This document shows positions 1 to 11,364 of a stretch of 38,015 nucleotides of DNA, one piece after another. Location of the stretch: the NCBI GenBank assembly GCA_005881595.1, contig VBBY01000007.1, forward strand, positions 1 to 38,015, in the 5' to 3' direction. Position numbers and translations under genes: made by a program. Every line of letters begins with the position of its first letter. Within the stretch, counting starts at the first letter, position 1. Source of the DNA: Betaproteobacteria bacterium. Lineage in GTDB: Bacteria; Pseudomonadota; Gammaproteobacteria; Burkholderiales; SG8-39. Below the pieces are notes generated by a model. The model searched no databases, was not told the origin of the DNA, and worked only from the letters and a program-made list of their open reading frames with translations.

Positions 1-1
1 G

Positions 2-3760
<3,759 letters not shown>

Positions 3761-3868
3761 AAGCCCCGCGCCGGCGCGGCGTGATCCCGTCCATCCAGCT
3801 CGCCCGCAATTCGTACCGCGAAGCCTGCAGTCCGTCGCAGGGCGCTCGCGGGCGACGGGCGGCTTCCC

Positions 3869-3874
3869 TAGAGT
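3869..3874 (+). promoter_or_regulatory. Candidate -10 box (TAGAGT) 7 nt before ATG
   Basis: TAGAGT is followed by 7 nt and the ATG at 3882. There is no well-spaced Shine-Dalgarno and no clear -35. The spacing fits transcription starting at the ATG. Weak alone; the same arrangement recurs at 13263, 18363, 32180 and 33726. Confidence 0.3.
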
Positions 3875-3881
3875 GCGGAGC

Positions 3882-4910
3882 ATGAGCCGTTTCGCAGCCG
3901 CGATCGCTCGCGCCTTCCGCCGCTACGCGGCATGGCTCGTGGCGATCAGCTGGAAGCGCTTCATCCTGCTTTCGGTCCTCCTGCTGATCATCGCCGGAGT
4001 GGCATCGGAGATCCCGCCTTTCACGTGGCGGATCATGGAAACGGCCCCGAAGGTTTCAACTCTGCACGAGCCCTCGGGGGAAAGCGCCGATGCCGCCGGT
4101 TCGCTTGCCGCGGATATCAAGCGTGAGGTCATCGACGAGATCCGCGCCGGGCGCAAGGCGAGTCGCCGCGTGCGCCTGGGCGACTACCTGCCGAACCTCG
4201 CGTTTCTCTTCATCATCGTTTCGGCGGCGATCAAGATCGCGTACGCCGGGCGGGTGAAGGCCGAAGCCAAGGCCGCCGAGGCGCAGGAAATGGCCGAGGC
4301 GGAGAGCCTCAAGCGCCAGGTGGTGGAAGCGAGGATGGCGGCGATGCAGGCGCAGGTCGAGCCGCACTTCCTGTTCAACACCCTGGCGAGCATCGATCAC
4401 CTGATCGAGGTCGACCCACCGCGCGCGAGCAGGATGCAGAAAAACCTCATCGCGTTGTTGCGCGCCTCGATGCCCGCGATGCGCGAGAGCGCCGCGACAC
4501 TGGGGCGGGAGCTGCAGGTGGTGCGCCCCTACCTCGAGATCCTGAAGGTGCGCATGGAAGACCGCCTGCGGGCAGAAATCAACGTCGCGGAGGGCCTGTA
4601 TTCGGCCGACTTTCCGCCGATGGTGCTGCAATCGCTGGTCGAGAACGCGATCAAGCACGGCCTGGAGCCGAAGCCGGAAGGCGGCGCGCTGAGGGTGGAA
4701 GCCGAAGTGGCACACGGCAAGCTGGTGGTGAGTGTGGCCGACACCGGCGTGGGGTTCGGCCGCGCCGCGACCGCGGGAACGGGGACCGGCCTCAACAGCA
4801 TCCGCGAGCGCCTCAAGCTCATTTACGGCCCGCAAGCCGAGCTGCGCATTGCCCCGAATTCGCCGAGTGGTACCCGGGTCAGCGTCGTCGTACCCTACAA
4901 GACTGCATGA
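3882..4910 (+). CDS. LytS/AlgZ-type sensor histidine kinase
   Basis: Membrane sensor kinase of the His_kinase (PF06580) class, which phosphorylates a LytTR-type response regulator. From ATG 3882 it has one transmembrane segment near residues 27-41, an extracytoplasmic stretch, a second segment near 104-120, a coiled coil rich in Ala/Glu, then QVEPHFLFNTL with phospho-acceptor His162, followed by an HATPase_c domain with the N-box LVENAIKHGL and the DTGVGFG glycine motif. A GTG at 3873 is a possible earlier start in the same frame; ATG 3882 is preferred because of the -10-like box just upstream. Its stop overlaps the start of the next gene by 4 bp (ATGA), so the two form a two-component pair. 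Resembles AlgZ with AlgR; the signal sensed is unknown. Confidence 0.93.
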   Translation: MSRFAAAIARAFRRYAAWLVAISWKRFILLSVLLLIIAGVASEIPPFTWRIMETAPKVSTLHEPSGESADAAGSLAADIKREVIDEIRAGRKASRRVRLGDYLPNLAFLFIIVSAAIKIAYAGRVKAEAKAAEAQEMAEAESLKRQVVEARMAAMQAQVEPHFLFNTLASIDHLIEVDPPRASRMQKNLIALLRASMPAMRESAATLGRELQVVRPYLEILKVRMEDRLRAEINVAEGLYSADFPPMVLQSLVENAIKHGLEPKPEGGALRVEAEVAHGKLVVSVADTGVGFGRAATAGTGTGLNSIRERLKLIYGPQAELRIAPNSPSGTRVSVVVPYKTA

Positions 4911-5683
4911 CCCCGAAGGCGGTGATCGCGGACGACGAGGCGCTGATGCGCGAGCAGCTGCGCGCCCGCCTCGCCGAGGTCTGGCCCGAGCTCGAGATCG
5001 CTGCCGAGGCGCGCAACGGCGCCGAGGCGGTCGAGCTGGTCGCCGCCGAGCGCCCCGATATCGTGTTTCTCGACATCCGCATGCCAGGCAAGAGCGGCAT
5101 CGAGGCCGCCCGCGAGATCGCGGCACTCCAGACGGGCGCCCGCGTCCCGGAAATCGTGTTCGTCACCGCCTACGACCAGTACGCGATCGACGCATTCGAG
5201 CAAGGGGTGATCGACTACGTGCTCAAGCCCGCGGAGCGGGAGCGGCTCGCCCTCACCGTCGAGCGCATCCGCAAACGCCTCGCCGCGCCGACGGACAACG
5301 CGCAAAGCGCGCTGCAGCAGGCCCTCGAGCGCCTGGCCGGCAAGCTCGAGGCTCCTTCGCACCTGAGATGGATCCAGGCCTCGGTCGGCCAGCAGATCCA
5401 GATGATCCCGGTCGAGGAGGTGCTGTTCTTCATCTCCGATGAGAAATACACCCGCGTGCAGACCGCGCAGCAGGAAGCGCTGATCCGCACGCCGATCAGG
5501 GAGCTCATTGCCGCGCTCGACCCGGCGCAGTTCTGGCAGATCCACCGCTCCACGCTGATCAACGCGCGCGCCATTGCCGGCATCAGCCGCGACGAGCGCG
5601 GGCGCCAGCTGGTGAGCATCAAGGGCCGGCCGGAGAAGCTCGAGGTGAGCCGCAGCTATGCGCACCTGTTCAAGGGCATGTAA
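4907..5683 (+). CDS. LytTR-family response regulator (AlgR-like)
   Basis: Cytoplasmic response regulator of 258 residues that should bind DNA after phosphorylation by the kinase encoded immediately upstream (4-bp ATGA overlap). Residues 1-120 form a receiver domain with acidic residues Asp9/Asp10, phospho-acceptor Asp56 in FLDIRMPG, the VTAYD Thr switch and the DYVLKP lysine. Residues about 150-257 are a LytTR DNA-binding domain (VEEVLFFISDEKYTRV, FWQIHRSTLINARAI). The length fits AlgR/LytR. The paired kinase and the domain layout make the assignment strong; the targets are unknown. Confidence 0.94.
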   Translation: MTPKAVIADDEALMREQLRARLAEVWPELEIAAEARNGAEAVELVAAERPDIVFLDIRMPGKSGIEAAREIAALQTGARVPEIVFVTAYDQYAIDAFEQGVIDYVLKPAERERLALTVERIRKRLAAPTDNAQSALQQALERLAGKLEAPSHLRWIQASVGQQIQMIPVEEVLFFISDEKYTRVQTAQQEALIRTPIRELIAALDPAQFWQIHRSTLINARAIAGISRDERGRQLVSIKGRPEKLEVSRSYAHLFKGM

Positions 5684-5689
5684 TGCTCG

Positions 5690-6565
5690 TTAGGTGTTCC
5701 TCCGGCCCAGCACCAACACGTTGCCCACGAGCGAAACCGTGACGCCAGCTGCGGTCAGCGGATGCCAGATAAAACCCTCCAATAGCGTGGACACCAGGAG
5801 CGCAACCACTGGCGCCATGACGCCGACGTAGGAGGCGCGCGCCACGCCGATCCGGCCGACGAGCGTTAGCCAGCCGGCGAAGGCGATCACCGAACCGAGC
5901 AACGACAGGTAAAGGAGCGACAGGAGATAAGACGCGCTTGGCTCCACCGTGTATGGCCGGCCGAGCGCCAGCGCCACGGTAAGCGAAGCCACACCGCCGT
6001 AGCCCATGCTCCAGGCCATGGTCGGCCAGCCATGAAGCTTGCGCTGGTGGTTACGCTGCGCGAGCAGGCCGCCCGCGGTGGAGATCAGCACCGCAAGCAG
6101 AGTGAATGCCGCGCCGAGCGCCACGCTGTGGCTCCGCGCCAGGCGGGCGAACTCGGGCCAATACACGAGCGCGATACCCGCGATACCGAACAGGGAACCA
6201 AGCGCCATGCGAGCCGTAACCGGCTGCTTGAAAAAGAGCCGCGTGCCGAGCGTGGAGAGCAGCGGGCTCGCCGAATACCCGATCGCCACCAGGCCGGAGG
6301 CGACATGCTGCTCCGCGTGATAAACGAAGACATAGCTCAGGCCGTACATCGCGACGCCCATCAGCGCGAGCGCGGCGTGCTCCGAGCGCGTGAATAGCAG
6401 AGACAGCCCGCGCCATTTGCACCAGGCGGCGACGATCAGCGCCGCGAAGAGGAACCGGTGGCTCACGCTCACTTCCGGTGCCACCGATCCGAGCTGATAG
6501 GTGATCGCGAGCCAAGTGGTGCCCCAGATGAGGACACATCCGGCAAATATCGAAACGTTGCTCAA
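5690..6565 (-). CDS. EamA/DMT-family transporter
   Basis: Inner-membrane transporter of the drug/metabolite superfamily, about 291 residues with ten predicted hydrophobic segments arranged as two EamA repeats (roughly 1-135 and 145-288). It opens with the typical SIFAGCVLIWGTTWLAITYQ and carries the second-repeat landmark LGSVIAFAGW. The only start giving this N-terminus is a TTG at 6565; no clear Shine-Dalgarno precedes it, so the start is uncertain by a few codons. It converges on the regulator gene with a 6-bp gap and no visible terminator. Substrate unknown; members export amino acids or other metabolites. Confidence 0.88.
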   Translation of the reverse strand: MSNVSIFAGCVLIWGTTWLAITYQLGSVAPEVSVSHRFLFAALIVAAWCKWRGLSLLFTRSEHAALALMGVAMYGLSYVFVYHAEQHVASGLVAIGYSASPLLSTLGTRLFFKQPVTARMALGSLFGIAGIALVYWPEFARLARSHSVALGAAFTLLAVLISTAGGLLAQRNHQRKLHGWPTMAWSMGYGGVASLTVALALGRPYTVEPSASYLLSLLYLSLLGSVIAFAGWLTLVGRIGVARASYVGVMAPVVALLVSTLLEGFIWHPLTAAGVTVSLVGNVLVLGRRNT

Positions 6566-6696
6566 GGTTCGGTAAACGCTTCACATGAGCGGCAGACACG
6601 CGCCTGCTGTGTAATCACGTCTAAGGTCCCGGTTTTGGCGCGCTGAAGGGGGCGCTCCTTAGCGCCGATTCGCAAGCATCGCGCAAGTACCGGCTG

Positions 6697-7359
6697 TTAG
6701 ACCACACCCTTTGATCCTCCGCGAAAGACCAGCGGCAAGGTCGGCCTGAGATCGAATTCCGCCGATCCTTCGCTTGCGAAAATGAGCTCCAGCATGTGTT
6801 CGCGCCCCTCCTTGAACGTTATCAGCCCTCGGTCATGCACTACCTTTGCCGCTTTTGAGAGAGTCGTCATCGAAGGAAGACGCACAACCATCTTCAAGAT
6901 CTCGCGTATCGGCACGCGATGGTCAACCGGCTCTTTTGGACGGATGCCCAAGTTCTCGACGTTGAGAAACGCTAATTCAGGCTCCGTCATGGGAACACCC
7001 TGAGCGAATCGAATCGAGGCTCCGGTCGGCAAATAGCGCGGCTTATAGGACCACGTTGCAAAAGGCAAGGCCGATTCCACCGTGCGAAAAAGGATGCCGA
7101 ACGGGCAGACGCCCTCGCTACGCGACGAACAGCGCTCCCATAAGCGAGTGCCTTTGCTTTCAGAGCTACGAGCTTCATCCTCATTGCTGACCCACAGAAG
7201 CTCGACATACGCATTGTTGAAGAAGAATCGCCGATTGGATGTCCCCTGGCCTGGGTGCCGATTGCCCGAACCCTCGACTAAGCCCAGTGCCACGAGCGCG
7301 TCCGCTTCTGGGGCACCTTTAGAACAACAGATGAAGGCGTGGTCTACGGTCGCGAGCAT
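6697..7359 (-). CDS. Glyoxalase-like (VOC superfamily) protein
   Basis: A 220-residue cytoplasmic protein starting LATVDHAFICCSKGAPEADALV, with GSGNRHPGQGTSNRRFFFNNAYVELLWV. This is the pattern of the Glyoxalase_3-like branch of the vicinal-oxygen-chelate fold: a histidine near the N-terminus followed by an F-x-N-x-Y-x-E-L-L-W strand carrying a Glu. Known VOC enzymes bind a divalent metal through such residues; the reaction here cannot be read from sequence. It starts at ATG 7359 with only a weak purine stretch upstream. An inverted repeat lies 49-74 bp upstream of the start (7408-7433) and could be its operator. Transcribed towards the EamA gene across a 131-bp gap. Confidence 0.85.
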   Translation of the reverse strand: MLATVDHAFICCSKGAPEADALVALGLVEGSGNRHPGQGTSNRRFFFNNAYVELLWVSNEDEARSSESKGTRLWERCSSRSEGVCPFGILFRTVESALPFATWSYKPRYLPTGASIRFAQGVPMTEPELAFLNVENLGIRPKEPVDHRVPIREILKMVVRLPSMTTLSKAAKVVHDRGLITFKEGREHMLELIFASEGSAEFDLRPTLPLVFRGGSKGVV

Positions 7360-7407
7360 TCCGTGGCCGGTAACAGTGTGGTCTAACGTAATGTGAACTT
7401 CCTAAAT

Positions 7408-7433
7408 GGTGGTCAATTAGATACCTGACCACC
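7408..7433. promoter_or_regulatory. Inverted repeat upstream of the VOC gene
   Basis: GGTGGTCA (7408-7415) and TGACCACC (7426-7433) are perfect 8-bp inverted arms separated by 10 bp. No T-run follows on either strand, so a terminator is unlikely. Position 49-74 bp upstream of the divergent VOC gene suits an operator for a dimeric regulator. The cognate regulator is not in the window. Confidence 0.4.
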
Positions 7434-7812
7434 TCAGCCTGTCATCCGCCCCTCTGTCCATGGAATCAAGCGGGTCGGGCCAGTAATCGGATTCCAAGAT
7501 AGGGGGTGCGCGCTTGGTGGTGTTTTTTTGCGTCTCGCGAGTGTCTGCTGTGGGGCCCAGCAGCGGTCACTCGCCCGATCAGCGCATCGCAAGCAATTCC
7601 AATTGATCGCACTCGAAACAGCCTCGGCGCTTTTCGTGACAATTCTGCAAACGCGATCGCGTCGCGCACCACGCGCACTAAGTCACCGCGGCGACGCGAC
7701 CTAAATCACCCGTTCATTCGCATCCGCGAGAAAGATCTCCGGCAGATGTGGCGGATTGCGCGCGGCGCGTCAAATAATGTTATTGAAAAATGACAACGTG
7801 CTAACTTGAAGA

Positions 7813-7828
7813 CGCTTTCGCGAAAGCG
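7813..7828. promoter_or_regulatory. 16-bp perfect palindrome before the secreted-protein gene
   Basis: CGCTTTCGCGAAAGCG is a gapless palindrome ending 30 bp before the ATG at 7859 and upstream of its AGGGAGGA Shine-Dalgarno. It could be an operator or, if transcribed, a leader hairpin. No function is proven. Confidence 0.45.
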
Positions 7829-7858
7829 ACGACCCAGACACTTTCAAGGGAGGATTCA

Positions 7859-8533
7859 ATGAAGCGCCTTTCGGTACTCACCGCAGTCTTCGTCGCCACG
7901 GGTTTCGCGGCGCCCGCCTTGGCAGACGGCATCAACCTCAAAGGGCCGCATTACAACCTCAATATCATCGGCGTCGAGAATCCGAAGACCGCCCCGATGA
8001 CCGACAGCGAGCGGCACACGATCTTCGTGGGCCTTGGCAGGAAGTCGTCGGTCACCAGCAACATCTACCTGGCCCCGGGGCCGTTTGACGTCTGCGACGG
8101 TAATGCCTTTGATGCTGCTCATTCCTGCACTGGGGACGTCATCGCGAACCAGGGCGCTGTCTTCCAGCTCCCCTGCAACAGCGCCGTCCCGACAGACACG
8201 GGCTGCCCCAGCGGCACTTTCTCCGCGGACTATCAAATCTGGGGGCGCGCGCTCGGCAAACCGGGCGGCAGCGTCACCATGAAGACCTGCGGGACCGACG
8301 ACACCGGCGCACTCGTCTGCTCCACCGGCAGCGCGCTGTTCACACGCGGGAAGGGCAAGTCCGGCTTCTTCGACGTCACGACTTCGCTCACCACAATCAA
8401 CGCCTGCTTCGATGTCGCCGGAGTGGTGACTTGCGAGACGGTCAGCCTTTTTGACCCTGTGCTGCACGACTTCTTCTGGCAGTACGCCAACAGTGGGCTT
8501 CGCCTGCTGCAGCTGCGCTTCTATCCGCTATAA
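7859..8533 (+). CDS. Secreted protein of unknown function
   Basis: I do not recognise a named family. The 224-residue product has a clear signal peptide (MKRLSVLTAVFVATGFAAPALA, cleavage near residue 22), so it is exported. The mature part begins DGINLKGPHYNLNIIGV and has eight cysteines, mostly spaced as likely disulfide pairs (FDVCDG, HSCTG, LPCNS, TGCPSG, KTCGT, LVCSTG, NACFD, VTCET), and an aromatic C-terminus. The start is well supported by AGGGAGGA 5-8 nt before ATG. The gene stands alone between a palindrome (7813-7828) and a strong terminator (8551-8577), so it is probably monocistronic. Confidence 0.85.
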   Translation: MKRLSVLTAVFVATGFAAPALADGINLKGPHYNLNIIGVENPKTAPMTDSERHTIFVGLGRKSSVTSNIYLAPGPFDVCDGNAFDAAHSCTGDVIANQGAVFQLPCNSAVPTDTGCPSGTFSADYQIWGRALGKPGGSVTMKTCGTDDTGALVCSTGSALFTRGKGKSGFFDVTTSLTTINACFDVAGVVTCETVSLFDPVLHDFFWQYANSGLRLLQLRFYPL

Positions 8534-8550
8534 GCGTTGACTGCCTCATC

Positions 8551-8577
8551 ACGGGGCTGCACGGCAGCCCCGTTTTC
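8551..8577 (+). terminator. Rho-independent terminator
   Basis: ACGGGGCTGC (8551-8560) pairs perfectly with GCAGCCCCGT (8564-8573) around a 3-nt ACG loop, followed by a T-rich tail (TTTTCT). It lies 18 bp after the stop of the secreted-protein gene. Confidence 0.9.
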
Positions 8578-8593
8578 TATGCACCGTTCAGAT

Positions 8594-9604
8594 ATGCGCG
8601 ATCGCTCCTGCACATTGCTGCTGTTGATCGTGGCGGCGTCGTTCAGCCCTCTGATCCACGCCAAGCCGCCACTGCCACGCGGTACCGTCGCTAACGACAC
8701 CTACGATTTCGGGTCCGTCAGACAAGGTGCCCCCGTCAGCCACGCCTTTATCATCAAGAACGCCGGCGAGGGGCCGCTGCGGATCACAGGCGCAGAGCTA
8801 TGGATGCCCGGGCTGACCGTGCGCGTCGCGCCAGTGGAAGTACCCGCCCAGGGCGAAGCCGCAGTGACGGTGGAGTTAAACACCGAGCGGGTGGCCGGTG
8901 CGATCGAGGGCAAGGTGCAGATTCAATGGAACGATCCGACCCGCTCGGGGGCTTCGCTGACGCTCAAAGGTTACGTCGTTCCACGGATCGCAATTGAGCC
9001 CATGCCTGCGGTCTTCCTAAGCGCGTTTACCGCCGAGCCCGCCGAGCGCACCTTAACGATCAGGAATAACGAACCGCGGCCCCTTAGGATCACAAGCGTG
9101 GAGCACTCGGCTCGCCTGAGCGTTTCCGTCGCGGACGTTGAGCCCGGCAAGGTCTTCATCCTGACCGCGCGTTCTGTCAATGGTGTGCCCGCAGGGCGCT
9201 ACGAGGAGTCCCTCACGCTCGTGACCGATAAGCCGGGGGGCGATCGGATCGACCTTCCCGTGCATCTATGGGTCAAGCCGGACCTATATGCAAATCCCGA
9301 GAACGTCGACTTTGGCACGCTGCGCGTGGAGGACGTGCAGCGCAGCGATGTAACGGCGTCCCTCACACAGACCTTCTTTCTCAAGCGCCGCGGTGACGCT
9401 TTCAGGATTACGGCCATTGTCTGCGATTCGAGCGCGGTGGATGTCACACAGTCGCCCGCGGGACCAAGCAATAGCTTCCAAATCGATGTGCGGCTACGAG
9501 CCGAAGCCCTGCGCCGAGGAAGCCTCGACGCAAAGATTCGGGTCATGACCACGGATCCAGCGTTCCCGGAGGTAGTGATTCCGTTGAGCGGCACCCTGAT
9601 CTAG
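8594..9604 (+). CDS. Exported protein with DUF1573/ASH-type Ig-like repeats
   Basis: From ATG 8594 the product is 336 residues with a signal peptide (MRDRSCTLLLLIVAASFSPLIHA, then KPPLPR). Three beta-rich units follow: NDTYDFGSVRQGAPVSHAFIIKN, then AVFLSAFTAEPAERTLTIRNN, then VDFGTLRVEDVQRSDVTASL. The first matches the DUF1573/ASH pattern (aromatic-FG-x-V-x-x-G...F-x-I-x-N). Such domains are usually periplasmic binding or scaffold modules; no partner is evident. ATG 8579 is a possible earlier start. A TTG at 8537 is rejected because translation from it would run through the terminator stem at 8551-8573. No Shine-Dalgarno and no promoter were identified. This gene begins directly after the upstream terminator, which is unusual. 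Confidence 0.8.
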   Translation: MRDRSCTLLLLIVAASFSPLIHAKPPLPRGTVANDTYDFGSVRQGAPVSHAFIIKNAGEGPLRITGAELWMPGLTVRVAPVEVPAQGEAAVTVELNTERVAGAIEGKVQIQWNDPTRSGASLTLKGYVVPRIAIEPMPAVFLSAFTAEPAERTLTIRNNEPRPLRITSVEHSARLSVSVADVEPGKVFILTARSVNGVPAGRYEESLTLVTDKPGGDRIDLPVHLWVKPDLYANPENVDFGTLRVEDVQRSDVTASLTQTFFLKRRGDAFRITAIVCDSSAVDVTQSPAGPSNSFQIDVRLRAEALRRGSLDAKIRVMTTDPAFPEVVIPLSGTLI

Positions 9605-9639
9605 GTGTGAAGTTTCGTGGCGTGGCCCATGACATGCTG

Positions 9640-9645
9640 TATAAT
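9640..9645 (+). promoter_or_regulatory. -10 box TATAAT of the helicase promoter
   Basis: A consensus TATAAT preceded by ATGCTG; no good -35 hexamer is seen at 16-18 bp. A start near 9652 would give a leader of about 140 nt before the helicase start at 9793. The leader contains a hairpin (9700-9716). Confidence 0.6.
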
Positions 9646-9699
9646 TCCCTCCCAGGTTTCTGTGTCGCGCATTTCCGGTTAGCGTCTCAGTCCGTTTAG

Positions 9700-9716
9700 C
9701 GGCCCGTCCCGGGCCG
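9700..9716 (+). promoter_or_regulatory. Hairpin in the helicase 5' leader
   Basis: CGGCCC (9700-9705) pairs with GGGCCG (9711-9716) over a GTCCC loop. No T-run follows immediately, so this is not a standard terminator. Long structured leaders are typical of cold-induced RNA helicase genes; that link is inference. Confidence 0.4.
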
Positions 9717-9792
9717 TCAATAACAAGCCTAAAAGCATCTGCCTGAACCGGTCGAAGGTTGATCCTTCCCAGGCCGATCTCAGGAGAAAGTC

Positions 9793-11082
9793 ATTACTAC
9801 GTCGTTTGAACAACTCGGCCTGTTGCCCGCGCTGCTGCGCGCCGTCGCCGAGCAAGGCTATACACAACCCACCCCCATCCAGGCGCAGGCGATCCCGGTC
9901 GTGCTTGCCGGGCGCGATCTGCTCGGCGCCGCCCAGACCGGCACCGGCAAGACCGCCGGCTTTACGCTGCCTCTTCTACAAAAACTGGTTGAAAAAGCCA
10001 ATACAAGCCACTCGCCAGCACGGCATCCGGTTCGCGCCCTGATCATCACTCCCACCCGCGAGCTCGCGGCGCAGGTCGAAGAAAGCGTGCGCACCTACGG
10101 GAAATACACCAGTCTCAAGTCGGCCCTGGTCTACGGCGGTGTCGGCATGCAGCCGCAGGTCGATGCGCTGCGCCGCGGCGTGGACATCCTGGTCGCCACG
10201 CCGGGCCGGCTGCTCGACCATGTGCAGCAGAAGACGGCCGACCTGCGCCAGGTGCAGATCCTGGTGCTCGACGAAGCCGACCGGATGCTCGACATGGGAT
10301 TCATCCACGACATCCGGCGCATCCTCGCGCTGCTTCCGGCGCAGCGCCAGAACCTGCTCTTCTCGGCGACGTTCCCTGAGGAGATCCGCAAGCTCGCCGC
10401 GTCGTTCATGCGTAACCCCGCGACCGTCGAGGTCGCGCGCCGCAACACGCCCGCCGAGCTGGTGGCGCAGGTGGCGTACCCGGTGCAGGCCGACCAGAAG
10501 CGCTCGCTGCTCGCGCATCTCGTGAAATCGAACGACTGGCGCCAGGTGCTGGTGTTCGTCCGGACCAAGCACGGCGCGAACCGGCTCGCCCAGCAGCTCC
10601 TGCGCGAAGGGATCGAAGCCGACGCCATCCACGGCAACAAGGCGCAGAGCGCCCGCACCCGCACGCTGGCGCAGTTCAAGGCCGGCTCGCTGCGGGTGCT
10701 GGTCGCCACCGACATCGCGGCGCGCGGGTTGGATATCGAGGCGTTGCCGCACGTCGTGAACTACGACATGCCGCACGTGGCCGAGGATTACGTGCACCGC
10801 ATCGGCCGCACTGGCCGCGCCGGCGTCGAGGGCGAGGCAGTCTCGCTCGTCAGCCCCGAGGAACGACCGCTGCTCGCCGCCATCGAGCGGCTGATGAACC
10901 GCAAGGTCGAGAGCCGCGCGGTGACTGGCTTCCAGGCCGCCGGCCCGAGGACCGCGCCGCCTCATAGGCCGCATTCGCGGCCGGCGCACCAGCCGGCGCA
11001 GCAGCCGCAGCCCCGCCCTGCGTCGCGGCGCTCGCGCGCGCACGAGCCGCGCCTAGGCGCGCTCCTCGGGAAACGAATCTAG
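9793..11082 (+). CDS. rhlE: DEAD-box RNA helicase, RhlE type, apparent ATT start
   Basis: ATP-dependent RNA helicase for RNA unwinding in ribosome assembly or mRNA decay. Motifs in order: aromatic Phe5 17 residues before GYTQPTPIQ (Q motif), [34 protein letters not shown] and HRIGRTGR, then a basic, Pro/Gln/Arg-rich tail of about 60 residues. The family N-terminus needs T-T-S-F-E-Q-L-G-L, which is in frame only from ATT at 9793. AGGAG at 9782-9786 sits 6 nt upstream. An in-frame TGA at 9760-9762 and the absence of ATG/GTG/TTG between it and 9793 exclude an ordinary earlier start. A TTG at 9823 would remove the conserved Phe and lacks a Shine-Dalgarno. Full length is 429 residues. Confidence 0.95.
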   Translation: MTTSFEQLGLLPALLRAVAEQGYTQPTPIQAQAIPVVLAGRDLLGAAQTGTGKTAGFTLPLLQKLVEKANTSHSPARHPVRALIITPTRELAAQVEESVRTYGKYTSLKSALVYGGVGMQPQVDALRRGVDILVATPGRLLDHVQQKTADLRQVQILVLDEADRMLDMGFIHDIRRILALLPAQRQNLLFSATFPEEIRKLAASFMRNPATVEVARRNTPAELVAQVAYPVQADQKRSLLAHLVKSNDWRQVLVFVRTKHGANRLAQQLLREGIEADAIHGNKAQSARTRTLAQFKAGSLRVLVATDIAARGLDIEALPHVVNYDMPHVAEDYVHRIGRTGRAGVEGEAVSLVSPEERPLLAAIERLMNRKVESRAVTGFQAAGPRTAPPHRPHSRPAHQPAQQPQPRPASRRSRAHEPRLGALLGKRI

Positions 11083-11303
11083 TCGAGCGATGCAATGAAT
11101 GTCCGCTGTGAATCTAAATGAAAGCCCCGATATGCCGGAGGCGCTGAACCGGCGAGACTGAAATCCCCAAGCAGCCCTCGCATCCTTCGCGGATTCTGCG
11201 GGGCAGCAAATCGGGCCTGAAACCCTTTTAGGGCGCTGCGTGCAGCTATTGCCGGGCAACTAAACTCGATGATTGTCTGATCGTCGTCCGGTAAAACACG
11301 GGA
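11083..11303 (+). other. Long structured 3' region after the helicase gene
   Basis: A 221-bp stretch lies between the helicase stop and its terminator. It has no convincing ORF but several hairpins. The largest, about 11171-11216, stacks GCAGCCC, CGC and ATCC against GGAT, GCG and GGGCAGC with one mismatch and a TCT bulge. A second pairs CGATGAT with ATCGTCG near 11266-11286. It could be a structured 3' UTR or a processed small RNA. No internal promoter was recognised. Confidence 0.35.
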
Positions 11304-11333
11304 CCGGGCGGGTGTCACCCGCCCCGTTTTTTT
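11304..11333 (+). terminator. Rho-independent terminator
   Basis: GGGCGGGT (11306-11313) pairs with ACCCGCCC (11317-11324) over GTC, with an outer AC/GT pair, followed by seven T. It ends the helicase transcription unit or any small RNA downstream of it. Confidence 0.92.
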
Positions 11334-11364
11334 GCGCCTCAAATTCGACTATGTGCCTGATTCA

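Larger units (their letters stand above)
7360..7858. other. Non-coding gap of about 500 bp
   Basis: No reading frame here has a credible start and protein-like composition. The segment separates divergent genes and contains an inverted repeat near the VOC gene (7408-7433), a T7 run at 7521-7527 without a convincing stem, an AT-rich patch at 7770-7805 and a perfect palindrome at 7813-7828. Both neighbouring promoters should lie in it, but no clean -35/-10 pair was found. Confidence 0.6.

Noticed and set aside
3762-3782. GC-only palindrome (CGCGCCGGCGCG) after uvrA as a terminator
   Set aside because: No T-run follows on either strand and such GC palindromes are expected by chance at this GC content.
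7506-7793. 95-residue plus-strand ORF in the 7.4-7.86 kb gap
   Set aside because: No Shine-Dalgarno, non-protein-like composition, and it ends within the AT-rich upstream region of the next gene.
8537-8593. TTG start for the Ig-like protein at 8537
   Set aside because: The frame would pass through the perfect terminator stem at 8551-8573; the signal peptide begins at 8594 (or 8579).
11079-11342. 87-residue minus-strand ORF between the helicase and the repeats
   Set aside because: It would start inside the reverse of the terminator T-run, has no ribosome-binding site and overlaps the structured region.
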